Shown: positions 8,543 to 18,143, counted from the stretch's first letter. The stretch: DNA of 48,869 nt from JBCDLI01 sp038745535 (GCA_038745535.1 JBCDLI010000014.1:1-48869); one strand, 5' to 3'. Program-made: numbers and translations. The notes: generated by a model from the sequence alone, not told the origin.

Positions 8543-10723
8543 ATGTCCGGTAACGCAGCACGCCTAAACGCTATAAAATCAATTGCAACGGCCAAAGCCC
8601 ACGAGTCATCAATCGATTTTGAGGCCAGTCCAACGAGTAGCGTGTGGGGCCAGAACGTATTTTCACTCAATGAGATGGCTCAACGGCTGCCGAAGTCTGT
8701 TTTCAAATCCTTGAAAAAAACGATCACATCCGGCGAGCCGCTCGACATTTCAACAGCCGACGCCGTTGCCGAAGCCATGAAAACATGGGCGATTTCCAAA
8801 GGTGCCACCCACTACGCCCACGTCTTCTACCCACTCACCGGCCTGACCGCTGAAAAGCATGACTCATTCTTTGACCCTGACGGCGATGGCGGCACAATAG
8901 CAACATTTTCAGGTACCGCGCTGATACAGGGCGAGCCTGACGGATCTTCTTTCCCGAACGGCGGCATTCGACAGACGTTTGAAGCGCGTGGCTACACCGT
9001 ATGGGACGTCACCAGCCCAGCCTTTATAATTGAAAACCCGAACGGCACGACACTGTGCATTCCGACCGCCTTTGTCTCTTGGACCGGTGAAGCGCTCGAC
9101 AAGAAAACGCCCGTTCTGCGTTCCATGCAGTCGCTTAATGAGCAGACGCAACGGGTGCTGAAATTCTTCGGCACGGACGGACCATTCGTTTCTGCGACTG
9201 CCGGTGCAGAGCAGGAGTACTTCCTAGTCGACAACAGTTTCTATTACGCTCGTCCAGATCTTTTGGCATGCGGGCGTACGCTTTTTGGTTCACCTCCGCC
9301 AAAGGGGCAGGAATTTGATGACCATTACTTCGGAGCGATCCCGGAGCGGGTTCAATCCTTCATGTTTGAAGTTGAGCGCGAGTGTTTCAAGCTGGGTATC
9401 CCTACGAAAACGCGGCACAACGAAGTGGCGCCCGGACAATTTGAAATCGCGCCGGTCTACGAATACGCCAACATCGCCACTGATCATCAGCAGATGATTA
9501 TGACGATACTCAAGAAGGTGGCTGGCAAATATGGAATGGCGTGCTTGATGCACGAAAAGCCCTTTGCGGGAGTCAATGGTTCCGGCAAACATGTCAACTT
9601 CTCTATGGGCTCGTCAAAAGCAGGCAACCTGTTCGATCCCGGCGAAACGCCCGCAGAAAACGCACAATTCCTGATTTTTTGCACCGCCATGATCAGCGCG
9701 GTTTACAAGCACGCGAAACTTCTCCGTGCCGTCGTAGCTTCGGCGTCGAACGATCATCGCCTTGGCGCCAATGAGGCACCTCCCGCAATTCTGTCAGTGT
9801 TCCTTGGAGATGAGCTAAACGAGGTTTTCGAAGCCATTGTCAGTGGAAGCGAAGTCTCCTCGAAAAAAAGCACGCTTCACGTTGGCGTCGATGTCATCCC
9901 TGCCATTCCGAAACACTCCGGCGACAGAAATCGTACGAGTCCTATGGCGTTTACAGGAAACCGCTTTGAATTCCGTGCGGTTGGTTCCTACCAGTCAATC
10001 GCCGGGCCCATGGTTGCTATGAATACTATAATGGCAGAGGCATTAGATGAGGCAGCAACCCATCTTGAAGCCGCTGACACCGATACCGCAGAAAAACTTG
10101 GGGCAGCGGTCGAAGAGTACATCAAGAAAGTATGGGCCGAATGCTCAACAGTTGTGTTCAACGGCGATGGCTACTCCGATGAATGGCATGAGGAGGCGGC
10201 AGAGCGCGGTTTGCCCAACCTTAAAACGACAGCCGATGCACTACCGGTACTCCTCGATCCCACATACGCGGCGCTTTTTGAAAAATATAAGGTTTTGTCC
10301 GAGCGCGAGCTCCATTCACGCTATGAAGTGTACGCCGAACAGTACGTCGCGTCTGTGAATGTGGAATCAAACCTAGTTGTCGAAATGGCCAAGACGGTCG
10401 TGTTCCCCGCGGCAATCCGCTATCAAGGCGAACTGGCGCTTAGCCTCGCCAACTTGAAAGCAGTAGGGATCAACACAGATTCTCTGACGCTTGAAAAAAT
10501 TACGGGACTGATCGCTGATCTGCAGGCAGGCATTACCGAGTTGGAAAGCTTGAAAGCCTCCGAGCATGACCAAGGCGACATGGGCGCGCATTGCATGTTC
10601 ATCAAAGACAAGGTCCTGCCCCAAATGGTGGCAATTCGTGCAATTGTTGATGAATTGGAAGGGCTCGTTGCTGATGACCTCTGGCCTCTGCCGACCTTCC
10701 AGGAAATGCTGTTCATCAAATAG
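8543..10723 (+). CDS. glnN: glutamine synthetase type III
   Basis: Large-subunit glutamine synthetase (GSIII, 726 aa), making glutamine from glutamate, ammonia and ATP in the cytoplasm. It is much longer than GSI/GSII (about 350-470 aa) and has the GSIII signatures: GVNGSGKHVNFSMG near residue 345, SASNDHRLGANEAPPAI, and NRTSPMAFTGNRFEFRAVGS, followed by a long helical C-terminus. ATG 8543 has AAAGGGGAAC upstream; the longer frame from 8432 would run through the sigma-54 promoter, so it is rejected. The promoter suggests expression under nitrogen limitation, as an auxiliary to a main GSI that must lie elsewhere. GSIII lacks the usual adenylylation control of GSI, according to what is known of the family. 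It is convergent with the aldo/keto reductase. Confidence 0.95.
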   Translation: MSGNAARLNAIKSIATAKAHESSIDFEASPTSSVWGQNVFSLNEMAQRLPKSVFKSLKKTITSGEPLDISTADAVAEAMKTWAISKGATHYAHVFYPLTGLTAEKHDSFFDPDGDGGTIATFSGTALIQGEPDGSSFPNGGIRQTFEARGYTVWDVTSPAFIIENPNGTTLCIPTAFVSWTGEALDKKTPVLRSMQSLNEQTQRVLKFFGTDGPFVSATAGAEQEYFLVDNSFYYARPDLLACGRTLFGSPPPKGQEFDDHYFGAIPERVQSFMFEVERECFKLGIPTKTRHNEVAPGQFEIAPVYEYANIATDHQQMIMTILKKVAGKYGMACLMHEKPFAGVNGSGKHVNFSMGSSKAGNLFDPGETPAENAQFLIFCTAMISAVYKHAKLLRAVVASASNDHRLGANEAPPAILSVFLGDELNEVFEAIVSGSEVSSKKSTLHVGVDVIPAIPKHSGDRNRTSPMAFTGNRFEFRAVGSYQSIAGPMVAMNTIMAEALDEAATHLEAADTDTAEKLGAAVEEYIKKVWAECSTVVFNGDGYSDEWHEEAAERGLPNLKTTADALPVLLDPTYAALFEKYKVLSERELHSRYEVYAEQYVASVNVESNLVVEMAKTVVFPAAIRYQGELALSLANLKAVGINTDSLTLEKITGLIADLQAGITELESLKASEHDQGDMGAHCMFIKDKVLPQMVAIRAIVDELEGLVADDLWPLPTFQEMLFIK

Positions 10724-10741
10724 GCATTAAGAATAAGAAGA

Positions 10742-10767
10742 GGTTATCGCGATTAAGTTGCGATACC
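10742..10767. terminator. possible weak bidirectional hairpin between glnN and aldo/keto reductase gene
   Basis: GGTTATCGC (10742-10750) pairs with GCGATACC (10760-10767) with one bulge and a 9-base loop. It lies between two converging genes. No T run follows on either strand, so terminator function is doubtful. Confidence 0.3.
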
Positions 10768-10775
10768 TCGGCCGC

Positions 10776-11768
10776 CTAACAGTATAACTCTGCGCCTACC
10801 CGCTGCGCGTCGGAATAGCGATCACCTTCCGCAAAGCCGGCGGGTAGAAGCTGTTCAATCTCGGCGAGGTCATCGTCTGTGAGCACCAAATCGACCGCTC
10901 CGGTGTTTTGTGCAAGATGATCGGTCGAACGCGTTCCGGGAATCGTAATCGAATTCGGCACTTTTGCCAAAGCCCAAGCGATAGCGAGCGTTGGCAATGG
11001 AACACCTCGCGCCTGCGCAAACGCACGCAATGGCTCTACCGCGCTTATATTTGCCGAATAGGCCGGTTCTTGAAAACGCGGATTGTGCTTTCGAAAATCA
11101 CCGTCTCCGAAACGCGAAGCAATCGGTGGCCTATCGCCAAAAATGCCACGACCTACCGGCGAGAAGGAAACGAATGTCGTGCCCAGCTTCTCGCACATTT
11201 GCAAAAGTCCGAGTTCCGGTTGGCGCGTCCAAAGCGAATATTCGCTCTGAACCGCTGCAATGGGATGCACCTTTGATGCGCGAGCTAGCGTAGACGGCGC
11301 GATCTCAGACAGGCCAATCGCGCCAATCTTACCTTCTTCGATAAAGCGTTGGAGCGTGCCCATCACATGTTCGACCGGAATGCGCTGATCACGGCGATGA
11401 ATATAGAATAGCGGCACGTGATCCACGCCAAGACGCTTCAAGGAGCCTTCGAGCTCTGTTCTGAGATAGGCCTCATCATTGCGAAAATCGCGCGGCGGGC
11501 CGTTATCGATTCCAGCCTTCGTCGCGATCACGAATGTGTCGCGCGCGTTTGGGTGATCACGCAAAAACGAGCCTATGACCTTTTCTGAAATCCCCATCCC
11601 ATAGATGTTGGCGACATCGAGGTGCGTTACGCCGAGCTCCAGCGCACGATGCAGGGTGCGATGGCTTTCTTCCGTATCAGTCGCGCCATAAATGCCGCCA
11701 AAACTCATACAGCCGAGGCCGACACGGTTCACCAACGGCCCTGATTGACCGAGTTGGACCTGTTTCAT
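10776..11768 (-). CDS. aldo/keto reductase
   Basis: NAD(P)H-dependent aldo/keto reductase of 330 aa, cytoplasmic, substrate unknown. The AKR catalytic tetrad is complete: Asp51, Tyr56, Lys84 and His124 (in HLDVANIYG, IATKAG and FYIHRRD). The later segment SFSPVGRGIFGD and PNSITIPGTRSTDHLAQN form the cofactor pocket, as in the YghZ/YajO-like group of (alpha/beta)8 barrels. It starts MKQVQLGQSGPLVNRVGLGCM at ATG 11768, a standard family N-terminus. It lies 22 bases downstream of the M3 peptidase gene on the same strand, so cotranscription is likely but gives no functional clue. Confidence 0.92.
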   Translation of the reverse strand: MKQVQLGQSGPLVNRVGLGCMSFGGIYGATDTEESHRTLHRALELGVTHLDVANIYGMGISEKVIGSFLRDHPNARDTFVIATKAGIDNGPPRDFRNDEAYLRTELEGSLKRLGVDHVPLFYIHRRDQRIPVEHVMGTLQRFIEEGKIGAIGLSEIAPSTLARASKVHPIAAVQSEYSLWTRQPELGLLQMCEKLGTTFVSFSPVGRGIFGDRPPIASRFGDGDFRKHNPRFQEPAYSANISAVEPLRAFAQARGVPLPTLAIAWALAKVPNSITIPGTRSTDHLAQNTGAVDLVLTDDDLAEIEQLLPAGFAEGDRYSDAQRVGAELYC

Positions 11769-11790
11769 TGATCGTCCTCTATCAGCAACC

Positions 11791-13833
11791 TTAGGCGAGG
11801 CCGCGTCCTTCTAGCATCGCATCAGGTGTCGGCAGCTTACCTCGAAACGCGATATAGGCATCCTCCGGTTCAACCGACCCGCCCACCGAATAGATATGGT
11901 CTTTCAGCTTCTTGGCGATTTCGGGGTGGAACGGATTACCTGCCTCTTCAAATGCGCGGAACGCATCGGCATCCAAAACCTCCGACCACATATACGCATA
12001 GTATCCGGCTGCGTAGCCATCACCGGCAAAGATATGCAGGAAGTGCGGCGATGCGTGGCGCATGGCGACAGCCTTGGGCTTGTTCATCCCAGTTAGGAAA
12101 TCGTTCTGGAATGCAATCGCATCGTCAGGCGCGTCTGCTCGTTGATGATAGGCCATGTCGACCATGGCGCAGGCTGTATATTCCACGGTCTGGAACCCGG
12201 CATTGAAGGTCTGCGCGGCAAGCACCTTGTCGACCAGTTCCTTTGGCATGGGTTCACCGGTTTCGGCATGAAGCGCAAACGCGTTCAGAACGTCCGGCAC
12301 TGTTAGCCAGTGTTCGTAGAGTTGGGATGGTAGCTCGACAAAGTCACGGCTGACAGACGTTCCCGCGACCGACGGATAAGTGACGTCGGACAACATCCCG
12401 TGCAGCGCGTGACCAAACTCGTGGAACAGCGTTCGCGCATCGTCGAAGGAGAGGAACGCTTCCTCACCCTCGGGCGGCTTCGCAAAATTCATCGTGTTTG
12501 TGATAAAAGGGATTTTGCCTTTCAAATGTGATTGACCTTGGATCGCGCTCATCCACGCGCCAGACCGCTTTGAAGGTCGCGCGAAATAGTCTCCGATAAA
12601 CAGTGCCTTCAGCTTTTCATCTGCGTCAAACACCTGCCAAACCCGTGCGTCGGGATGCAGCCAAGGCGCATCTGGAACTTCTTCAAACGATAGCCCAAAG
12701 AGTTTGCCAGCCACATCAAAGGAAGCGTCGATCATCGCATTCAATCGCATGTGCGGCTTCACATCATCATCGGAGAAAGCGAACCGCTCGGCCCGTATCT
12801 TCTCCGCATAATAGCGCCAATCGGCAGCGGTCAGGTCACCATTGTCGCCTTCCGACCTCATCAGCTCTTCAATGTCTGCTGCCTCTTCATGCGCGCGTGC
12901 AGTCGCTTTTTCCCAAACCGTTGAAAGCAACTCGTTCACAGCTTCGGGCTTCTTCGCCATCGTGCCGTCGAGCTTAAACTCTGCGAAGGTATCAAAACCC
13001 AAAAGTGAAGCCCGCTCTGCGCGCAGCTTCAATGTTTCAGCGATAATCGCACTATTATCCGTCTCGCCACCATTGGCTCCGCGTTTGGTCCACGCGTCAA
13101 AAGCCTTCTCACGGAGATCGCGGCGGGCAGAAAATGTCAGAAATGGCTCTACAATCGAACGCGCAAGCGTTACCGCATGCTTACCTTCATGCCCTCGCTC
13201 GGCAGCTGCCCCCGCCATTGCCTGCACGAGAGACTTTGGCAGTCCCGCCAAATCGTCGTCGCTGTCGAGAACCATGATCCACTCGGCTTCATCTTTCAAA
13301 ACGTTTTGACCGAACTGCGTTCCCAGTGTCGCCAATCGCTCATTGATTGAGAAAAGACGTTTCTGAGGTTCGCCCGTAAGACCGGCGCCCATGCGCGTGA
13401 ACATGCGATGATAGCGGCGCAGCACTTCATGTTGTTCAGCGTTTAGACCAAGCTCATTGCGCGATTGCCAAAGCGTATCAATGCGCTGGAACAGTGTGGC
13501 GTTCGATGCGATTTCTGCAGAGTGTCGCGCAAACAATGGCGACAGTTTTCGCTCCACTGCCTGAATGTCTTCGTTGGTGTGGTTCGCTGCTTTTGTGAAG
13601 AAGAGCGATGCCGCTTTCCCCAGCACCGTGTCGATCCGCTCCATTGCCTCTATCGTGTTTTCAAACGTCGGCGCATCAGAGCTGTTGGCGATCTCTTCAT
13701 GGGCTGCCTTATCTGTTTCAAAACCGGCGAGGATGGCAGGCTCATAATCAGCATCGGCGATATCTGTGTAGCGCGGCAGGCCGAGCGCGGCATCCCAAGT
13801 CTCGATGGCCGAATTGATCGTTTGAGTTGTCAT
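11791..13833 (-). CDS. M3 family zinc peptidase (oligopeptidase A / Dcp-like)
   Basis: Cytoplasmic thimet-oligopeptidase-type zinc metallopeptidase (680 aa) that trims short peptides from protein turnover. The zinc site HEFGHALHG lies near residues 471-479 and the third ligand is expected in the following Glu-containing segment FVELPSQLYEHW. The tail FLHIFAGDGYAAGYYAYMWSEVLDADAF is strongly typical of the Dcp/PrlC group. I chose ATG 13833 (MTTQTINS) because GGAG sits 8 bases upstream; the longer frame to 13848 would put that site inside the gene. No signal peptide, so a cytoplasmic oligopeptidase rather than the periplasmic form. Distinguishing Dcp from PrlC would need alignment. Confidence 0.93.
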   Translation of the reverse strand: MTTQTINSAIETWDAALGLPRYTDIADADYEPAILAGFETDKAAHEEIANSSDAPTFENTIEAMERIDTVLGKAASLFFTKAANHTNEDIQAVERKLSPLFARHSAEIASNATLFQRIDTLWQSRNELGLNAEQHEVLRRYHRMFTRMGAGLTGEPQKRLFSINERLATLGTQFGQNVLKDEAEWIMVLDSDDDLAGLPKSLVQAMAGAAAERGHEGKHAVTLARSIVEPFLTFSARRDLREKAFDAWTKRGANGGETDNSAIIAETLKLRAERASLLGFDTFAEFKLDGTMAKKPEAVNELLSTVWEKATARAHEEAADIEELMRSEGDNGDLTAADWRYYAEKIRAERFAFSDDDVKPHMRLNAMIDASFDVAGKLFGLSFEEVPDAPWLHPDARVWQVFDADEKLKALFIGDYFARPSKRSGAWMSAIQGQSHLKGKIPFITNTMNFAKPPEGEEAFLSFDDARTLFHEFGHALHGMLSDVTYPSVAGTSVSRDFVELPSQLYEHWLTVPDVLNAFALHAETGEPMPKELVDKVLAAQTFNAGFQTVEYTACAMVDMAYHQRADAPDDAIAFQNDFLTGMNKPKAVAMRHASPHFLHIFAGDGYAAGYYAYMWSEVLDADAFRAFEEAGNPFHPEIAKKLKDHIYSVGGSVEPEDAYIAFRGKLPTPDAMLEGRGLA

Positions 13834-13905
13834 TGGCGGAAGCTCCATTTTGTCCCGACATATGGTTCCATGGCGACGGTCTCAATGTGCGATTTCAAAC
13901 AACCG

Positions 13906-15258
13906 CTAAACAGCTATGTGATTCACATAACTGATCCGATCATTGATCGTGCCGCGCACTGCCTCCCACAAAAGCGAGAACGACTGAAACCCTTCGTCGG
14001 TCACATCATCGGTATCGAGTGCTTGTACGACTGTGCGTAGAACATCGTCCAGTTCCAGCTTTAAGCCCGCCAGTTCCTCCAACTCGTCCTCCAAAATCGC
14101 CCTCTTCTGGATGTCGAGAAGTTGGTAATTGTAGGTATCAGCCCGGTTCTTCTGACTGGATGTAAAGCGTGATCGAAGCGCCAGAAAGAACGAAATGAGC
14201 AGCGTAAATACAGCCACGCCCAGCGCCAATGGTTCTGCGTTTTCTTGAATGAAGGTCGGCTCATCGCGATTGTAGAAAGCGGCGGCACCCGCATGCAACG
14301 GCACCGAAAGACCACGGGTCTCGTCCGGCTTTTGAATGGCGGACGCAAGTGAGAAACGGATCGTCAGGTCCAGACGATGCTCGAAAAGAACACGCGTCAG
14401 TTCGCGAACCGCATCGGCGTCAACGTCTTCTCGTGACACTAAAATACGTTCCACCGAAGGTGTCATCGTATCAATGGCAGGAACGGGTGTAGCACCGGTA
14501 TAGGTCCCTTGGGGGATTATAGATGTCTGGAGGAACGGGCGCTTTATCGCGATAGCGGGCGCCTGGGTGATCGGCACAATGCGGAGCGGTAAGCCAGTTA
14601 ACTGCGCGTCCTCAAACAAGCGGATGAGCTGGCTGTCGCGTTTCGACCGAACTGTGAAAAAGACGTCCACATCGCCGGCGAGCAATCGTGCGGCCCCAAC
14701 CTCGAATGGCTCGGCCGCCCATCTGAAATTTCCAATCGGAAGGTCGTAGTGGTCTCCCAATACCCAAAAAGATCGGAAGGAGTCCGTTCCAAATTCCGGC
14801 ATGGAAACGGTTGCATTCTGCAGGTCAGTGACCCGAAAAACCCGACTACTGCCAAGCGTAATCAGTTGAAATACATCGGGATAAAGATCGGCGATGACGC
14901 GGACATCGGAAACGACGGGCGTGTCAGCGCGGATCACGCCAACATCAATTTCACCGCGATTAAGCCGCGCAATGTTCACTGACGAATCGCGACTGGCCCG
15001 CACATCCAAGCGTAACGTGTCCGAGTGGCGTTCAATCACGTCGGCAACTTCGCGCATCAAAATGTTCGCGTCAGAGCCAAGCGGCCCGGTCGCCACCGTC
15101 AAAATGGTCGGTTCGCGGTCCCGATAGTCTAGCCAGAAAAATCCGCCACCACCGGCGGTGAGAACGATCAGAGCAAAGACTAAAAACCACCGTTGCGCTT
15201 TGGATTGTCCTGACCGCTTATTGGCGGCGTCCCCGGTATCCGATGGCCGTGCGGACAT
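13906..15258 (-). CDS. membrane-anchored TAXI family solute-binding protein
   Basis: A 450-aa TAXI-type (TRAP-associated extracytoplasmic immunogenic) binding protein with an unusual layout. Residues about 24-44 are a transmembrane anchor not followed by a cleavage site. Residues 50-335 are the binding domain, seen from ILTVATGPLGSDANILMREVADVI, LNRGEIDVGVIRADTPV and the phase PEFGTDSFRSFWVL. Residues about 343-365 are a second transmembrane helix, and the final 85 residues are charged and helical (AILEDELEELAGLKLELDDVL), probably a cytoplasmic coiled coil. Free periplasmic TAXI proteins feed TRAP permeases; none is next to this gene. The layout suggests a sensor or scaffold role, which is inference. 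It lies 4 bases after argG. Confidence 0.8.
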   Translation of the reverse strand: MSARPSDTGDAANKRSGQSKAQRWFLVFALIVLTAGGGGFFWLDYRDREPTILTVATGPLGSDANILMREVADVIERHSDTLRLDVRASRDSSVNIARLNRGEIDVGVIRADTPVVSDVRVIADLYPDVFQLITLGSSRVFRVTDLQNATVSMPEFGTDSFRSFWVLGDHYDLPIGNFRWAAEPFEVGAARLLAGDVDVFFTVRSKRDSQLIRLFEDAQLTGLPLRIVPITQAPAIAIKRPFLQTSIIPQGTYTGATPVPAIDTMTPSVERILVSREDVDADAVRELTRVLFEHRLDLTIRFSLASAIQKPDETRGLSVPLHAGAAAFYNRDEPTFIQENAEPLALGVAVFTLLISFFLALRSRFTSSQKNRADTYNYQLLDIQKRAILEDELEELAGLKLELDDVLRTVVQALDTDDVTDEGFQSFSLLWEAVRGTINDRISYVNHIAV

Positions 15259-15262
15259 CAGC

Positions 15263-16483
15263 CTATGTCCGGTCTCGCTTTGCCAGGGTGCGAAGCCGCA
15301 GCGCGTTTAGTCGGATGAAGCCAGCTGCGTCTTTTTGGTCGTAAGCGCCATGATCGTCTTCAAATGTCACCAACTCTTCGGAATACAGAGATTTGGCGCT
15401 TTCGCGCCCGGTGGTCATCACGTTGCCTTTATAGAGCTTGAGCCGGACCTTGCCCTCAACATGCTCCTGGCTGCGATCAATCGCGGCCTGCAGCATCTCA
15501 CGCTCAGGCGAGAACCAGAAGCCATTGTAGATGAGTTCGGCATATTGCGGCATCAGCTGATCTTTGAGGTGCATCGCACCGCGATCGAGCGTGATGGACT
15601 CCATTGCCCGGTGTGCGTGTAGCAAAATAGTTCCACCCGGTGTTTCATAAACACCTCGCGATTTCATGCCCACAAAACGGTTTTCAACGAGGTCGATGCG
15701 GCCAATCCCGTTGTCGCGGCCCAAATCATTGAGCGCTGCCAGTAGGCTTGCCGGTGACATAGGCTCACCGTTCAAAGCAATTGCGTCGCCCTTTTCAAAT
15801 TCAATTTCGATGTCCGTTGCGTCGTCTGGCGCTTCCATCGGCGAGACGGTACGCATGTGGACGAATTCCGGCGCTTCTACCCACGGATCTTCGAGCACCT
15901 TTCCCTCAGACGACGAATGCAGGAGGTTTGCATCGACCGAAAATGGCGCGTCGCCGTGCTTGTCCTTCGGCACTGGAATTTGATGCATCTGCGCAAACTC
16001 GATGAGTGCCGTCCGCGACTTAAATTCCCAATCACGCCACGGCGCGATGACCTTGATGTCGGGATTAAGCGCATAGGCAGACAGCTCGAAACGCACCTGA
16101 TCATTGCCCTTACCGGTAGCGCCATGGGCAATGGCGTCCGCGCCGGTTTCTTCGGCAATCTCTACCAACCGCTTTGAAATCAGGGGACGCGCTATGGAAG
16201 TGCCAAGCAGATAGATGCCCTCGTAAACGGCATTGGCGCGGAACATCGGGAACACGAAATCGGAAACGAATTCTTCGCGAACATCTTCAATATAGATCTC
16301 GCGAATGCCCATCATCTCCGCTTTTTTCCGCGCAGGTTCCAGCTCATCGCCTTGCCCAAGATCGGCGGTGAACGTGACGACTTCGGCGTCGAACTCCGTC
16401 TGCAACCACTTTAAAATGATCGATGTGTCGAGACCGCCGGAATAGGCGAGCACGACTTTTTTGATTTTTCCAGAATTAGACAT
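15263..16483 (-). CDS. argG: argininosuccinate synthase
   Basis: Joins citrulline and aspartate using ATP in arginine synthesis; cytoplasmic homotetramer. The nucleotide-binding motif AYSGGLDTSI lies at residues 13-22, and GATGKGNDQVRFE and EGKVLEDPW are conserved substrate-binding stretches. The chosen ATG 16483 (406 aa, MSNSGKIKKVVLAYSGG) matches the family length; the longer frame adds 35 residues of no homology character. It is divergent from the LysE-type exporter gene, with 134 bases between. The next gene downstream, the TAXI protein, begins 4 bases after the stop and is probably cotranscribed. Confidence 0.97.
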   Translation of the reverse strand: MSNSGKIKKVVLAYSGGLDTSIILKWLQTEFDAEVVTFTADLGQGDELEPARKKAEMMGIREIYIEDVREEFVSDFVFPMFRANAVYEGIYLLGTSIARPLISKRLVEIAEETGADAIAHGATGKGNDQVRFELSAYALNPDIKVIAPWRDWEFKSRTALIEFAQMHQIPVPKDKHGDAPFSVDANLLHSSSEGKVLEDPWVEAPEFVHMRTVSPMEAPDDATDIEIEFEKGDAIALNGEPMSPASLLAALNDLGRDNGIGRIDLVENRFVGMKSRGVYETPGGTILLHAHRAMESITLDRGAMHLKDQLMPQYAELIYNGFWFSPEREMLQAAIDRSQEHVEGKVRLKLYKGNVMTTGRESAKSLYSEELVTFEDDHGAYDQKDAAGFIRLNALRLRTLAKRDRT

Positions 16484-16617
16484 GCGCCATCCCCGAACGC
16501 CGATGAAATTTTCGCGCAACATATTGGCTTTCATCACCTGCGCAAGCCGCGTTTGACCGCGAGGCCAACTTACAAAATTCGGTTGCAAACATGTCGCTGC
16601 CTGCGCAAGGCAAATGC

Positions 16618-17268
16618 ATGTTTGATTATGTGCCGACGACTGCTGTCCTACTGCAATTTGCTCTTGCGTCCATCGTGCTCGCGATCACGCCGGGTCCGGA
16701 CATGGCGCTCTATGTCGGCAGAGCGGTAACCCACTCACGGGCAGCCGGTCTTGCTTGCTTTGCAGGCGCCGTAACGGGAGTTTTGGTGCACACCATGTTG
16801 GTCGCACTTGGGCTTTCAGCCTTGCTCGTTGCAGCACCAACCGCATTTCTTGCGCTTAAGATTGTTGGCGCGGCTTACCTGATCTGGCTCGCGTGGCAGG
16901 CCATTCGCCAAGGCTCGTCACTGACCATCAAAGGGCAAAAGCGGGCCACCGGTTCGTTGTGGAAGCACTATCTGACCGGTATCGGTATCAACATCTTGAA
17001 CCCGAAAGTCGCCCTTTTCTTCCTGACATTTCTTCCACAGTTCGTTTCCGCAGATGATCCGAAAGCGCCGGGCAAACTGCTTTTTTTGGGATTGTTCTTC
17101 CTTGCGGTCGCGATCCCAGCCATCCTTCCGATGATTTTTGCGGCCAACGCGTTTTCGAAAGCGCTTTCGACGAGACCTAAAATAACCCGGGCGCTCGATT
17201 GGTTATTTGCTGGCGTCTTTGGGGCTTTCGCCGTGAAAATCCTCACGGCGCGGGTGTCGAACCCTTAG
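16618..17268 (+). CDS. LysE/RhtB family exporter
   Basis: Inner-membrane amino-acid exporter of about 216 aa with six hydrophobic segments. The family signature near the N-terminus, AITPGPDMALYVGRA, and the mid segment NPKVALFFLTFLPQF are both present. Members export lysine, threonine or homoserine lactones; the substrate here is not visible. I chose ATG 16618 (MFDYVPTTAV); ATG 16591 is possible but adds nine residues not seen in the family. The divergent neighbour argG raises the idea of an arginine-linked exporter, but no ArgP/LysG-type regulator lies nearby. It ends 7 bases before the convergent I78 inhibitor gene. Confidence 0.9.
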   Translation: MFDYVPTTAVLLQFALASIVLAITPGPDMALYVGRAVTHSRAAGLACFAGAVTGVLVHTMLVALGLSALLVAAPTAFLALKIVGAAYLIWLAWQAIRQGSSLTIKGQKRATGSLWKHYLTGIGINILNPKVALFFLTFLPQFVSADDPKAPGKLLFLGLFFLAVAIPAILPMIFAANAFSKALSTRPKITRALDWLFAGVFGAFAVKILTARVSNP

Positions 17269-17275
17269 TTCAGGA

Positions 17276-17596
17276 TCAACCGCAGTAAACGCTCTTGATC
17301 GTGTCGTCGGTGTCGAGATCAACGTTTGTTCGCGTTTCCACAAAATCGGTCGTGAGCACATCATTTGGGCGAATAACACGATAATTCGCATTGTTCGGGA
17401 CGCGCACAGTCGTGATCGGCTCACCAATGCTGTCAACTAAGCTGACATCGCAAGTCCGCCCCGGTGAGGGCGTTACAGGCGCCGGACCGGTTGAGACAGG
17501 CGCTGGGCTACCGCCATTGCTTGTCGTTTGGGTGCATGCAGAAAGCGCAAAAGTGGCAATGGCCACTACAATGATTTGAGTTTTCACGGCAAACAC
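17276..17596 (-). CDS. I78 peptidase-inhibitor-like lipoprotein
   Basis: Small exported lipoprotein (106 aa). The N-terminus VVAIATFALSAC has a lipobox (L-S-A-C), so the mature chain starts at a lipidated Cys. A Pro/Ser/Gly/Thr-rich linker of about 25 residues follows, then a compact C-terminal domain ending NYRVIRPNDVLTTDFVETRTNVDLD and VYCG, which matches the I78 elastase-inhibitor fold pattern (R-x-x-R/P-x-D ... D-Y/F ... R-x-N-x-x-L/D ... C-G). Such proteins may protect the envelope against serine proteases. GTG 17596 or GTG 17587 is the start. A Cys near the domain start and the last Cys probably bridge. Confidence 0.75.
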   Translation of the reverse strand: MFAVKTQIIVVAIATFALSACTQTTSNGGSPAPVSTGPAPVTPSPGRTCDVSLVDSIGEPITTVRVPNNANYRVIRPNDVLTTDFVETRTNVDLDTDDTIKSVYCG

Positions 17597-17662
17597 TCCG
17601 ACTTCACTTCCAACACCGCGTTAGCCCTTGCGCCGTTGATAGACAAGGGAAGCGATGAAAGC

Positions 17663-18127
17663 TTAACCGGATATTTGACGGCGTGCTGCGCCTGCATTTT
17701 GACCGCTAAGAAACCAGTACACCCATCCGGCTACGGTGCCCGCAACCGCACTTGCGATCACAGCATGGGCCAATTCAGCCATGTCAGATCTGCCTCCGAT
17801 CTGAGGCATGATATAGATGAAGAGCGTGATGGCCATGGTGCCGACGGCAAGGCCGCAGAATAGATGCAGGCCAAGGTGCCTCCACCGATTTTTCTCGGCG
17901 AGCACAACGAGAACAAAGACTGGAATCGCTGTCATGACAAACGCAGCTATTCCAACAGCGGCAGCAAATGACAGGAAGAACGAAGGGCCTTCCAACCAAT
18001 TGTCTGTTCTCAGAAGAATGTGCAGTTGAAGCAATATCCAGACCAATACGTATACCATAGCCCCGACGGCCACAGAACCGAGATAGCCCGCAGAGATCTG
18101 TAAAGCTCGTTGACCTAACGTAATCAA
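17663..18127 (-). CDS. small four-helix membrane protein, unknown
   Basis: Unrecognised 154-aa integral membrane protein with four hydrophobic segments at about residues 11-36, 49-77, 85-106 and 120-142. The start is TTG 18127 (weak AGGGTGA upstream); no ATG lies before the first membrane segment, and a later start would cut into it. It resembles many short rhizobial hypothetical membrane proteins without a named domain. The neighbour upstream on the same strand (18294) is another membrane protein, and a short inverted repeat lies between them, so cotranscription is possible but uncertain. Confidence 0.6.
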   Translation of the reverse strand: MITLGQRALQISAGYLGSVAVGAMVYVLVWILLQLHILLRTDNWLEGPSFFLSFAAAVGIAAFVMTAIPVFVLVVLAEKNRWRHLGLHLFCGLAVGTMAITLFIYIMPQIGGRSDMAELAHAVIASAVAGTVAGWVYWFLSGQNAGAARRQISG

Positions 18128-18143
18128 TTAGACGTCACCCTTG

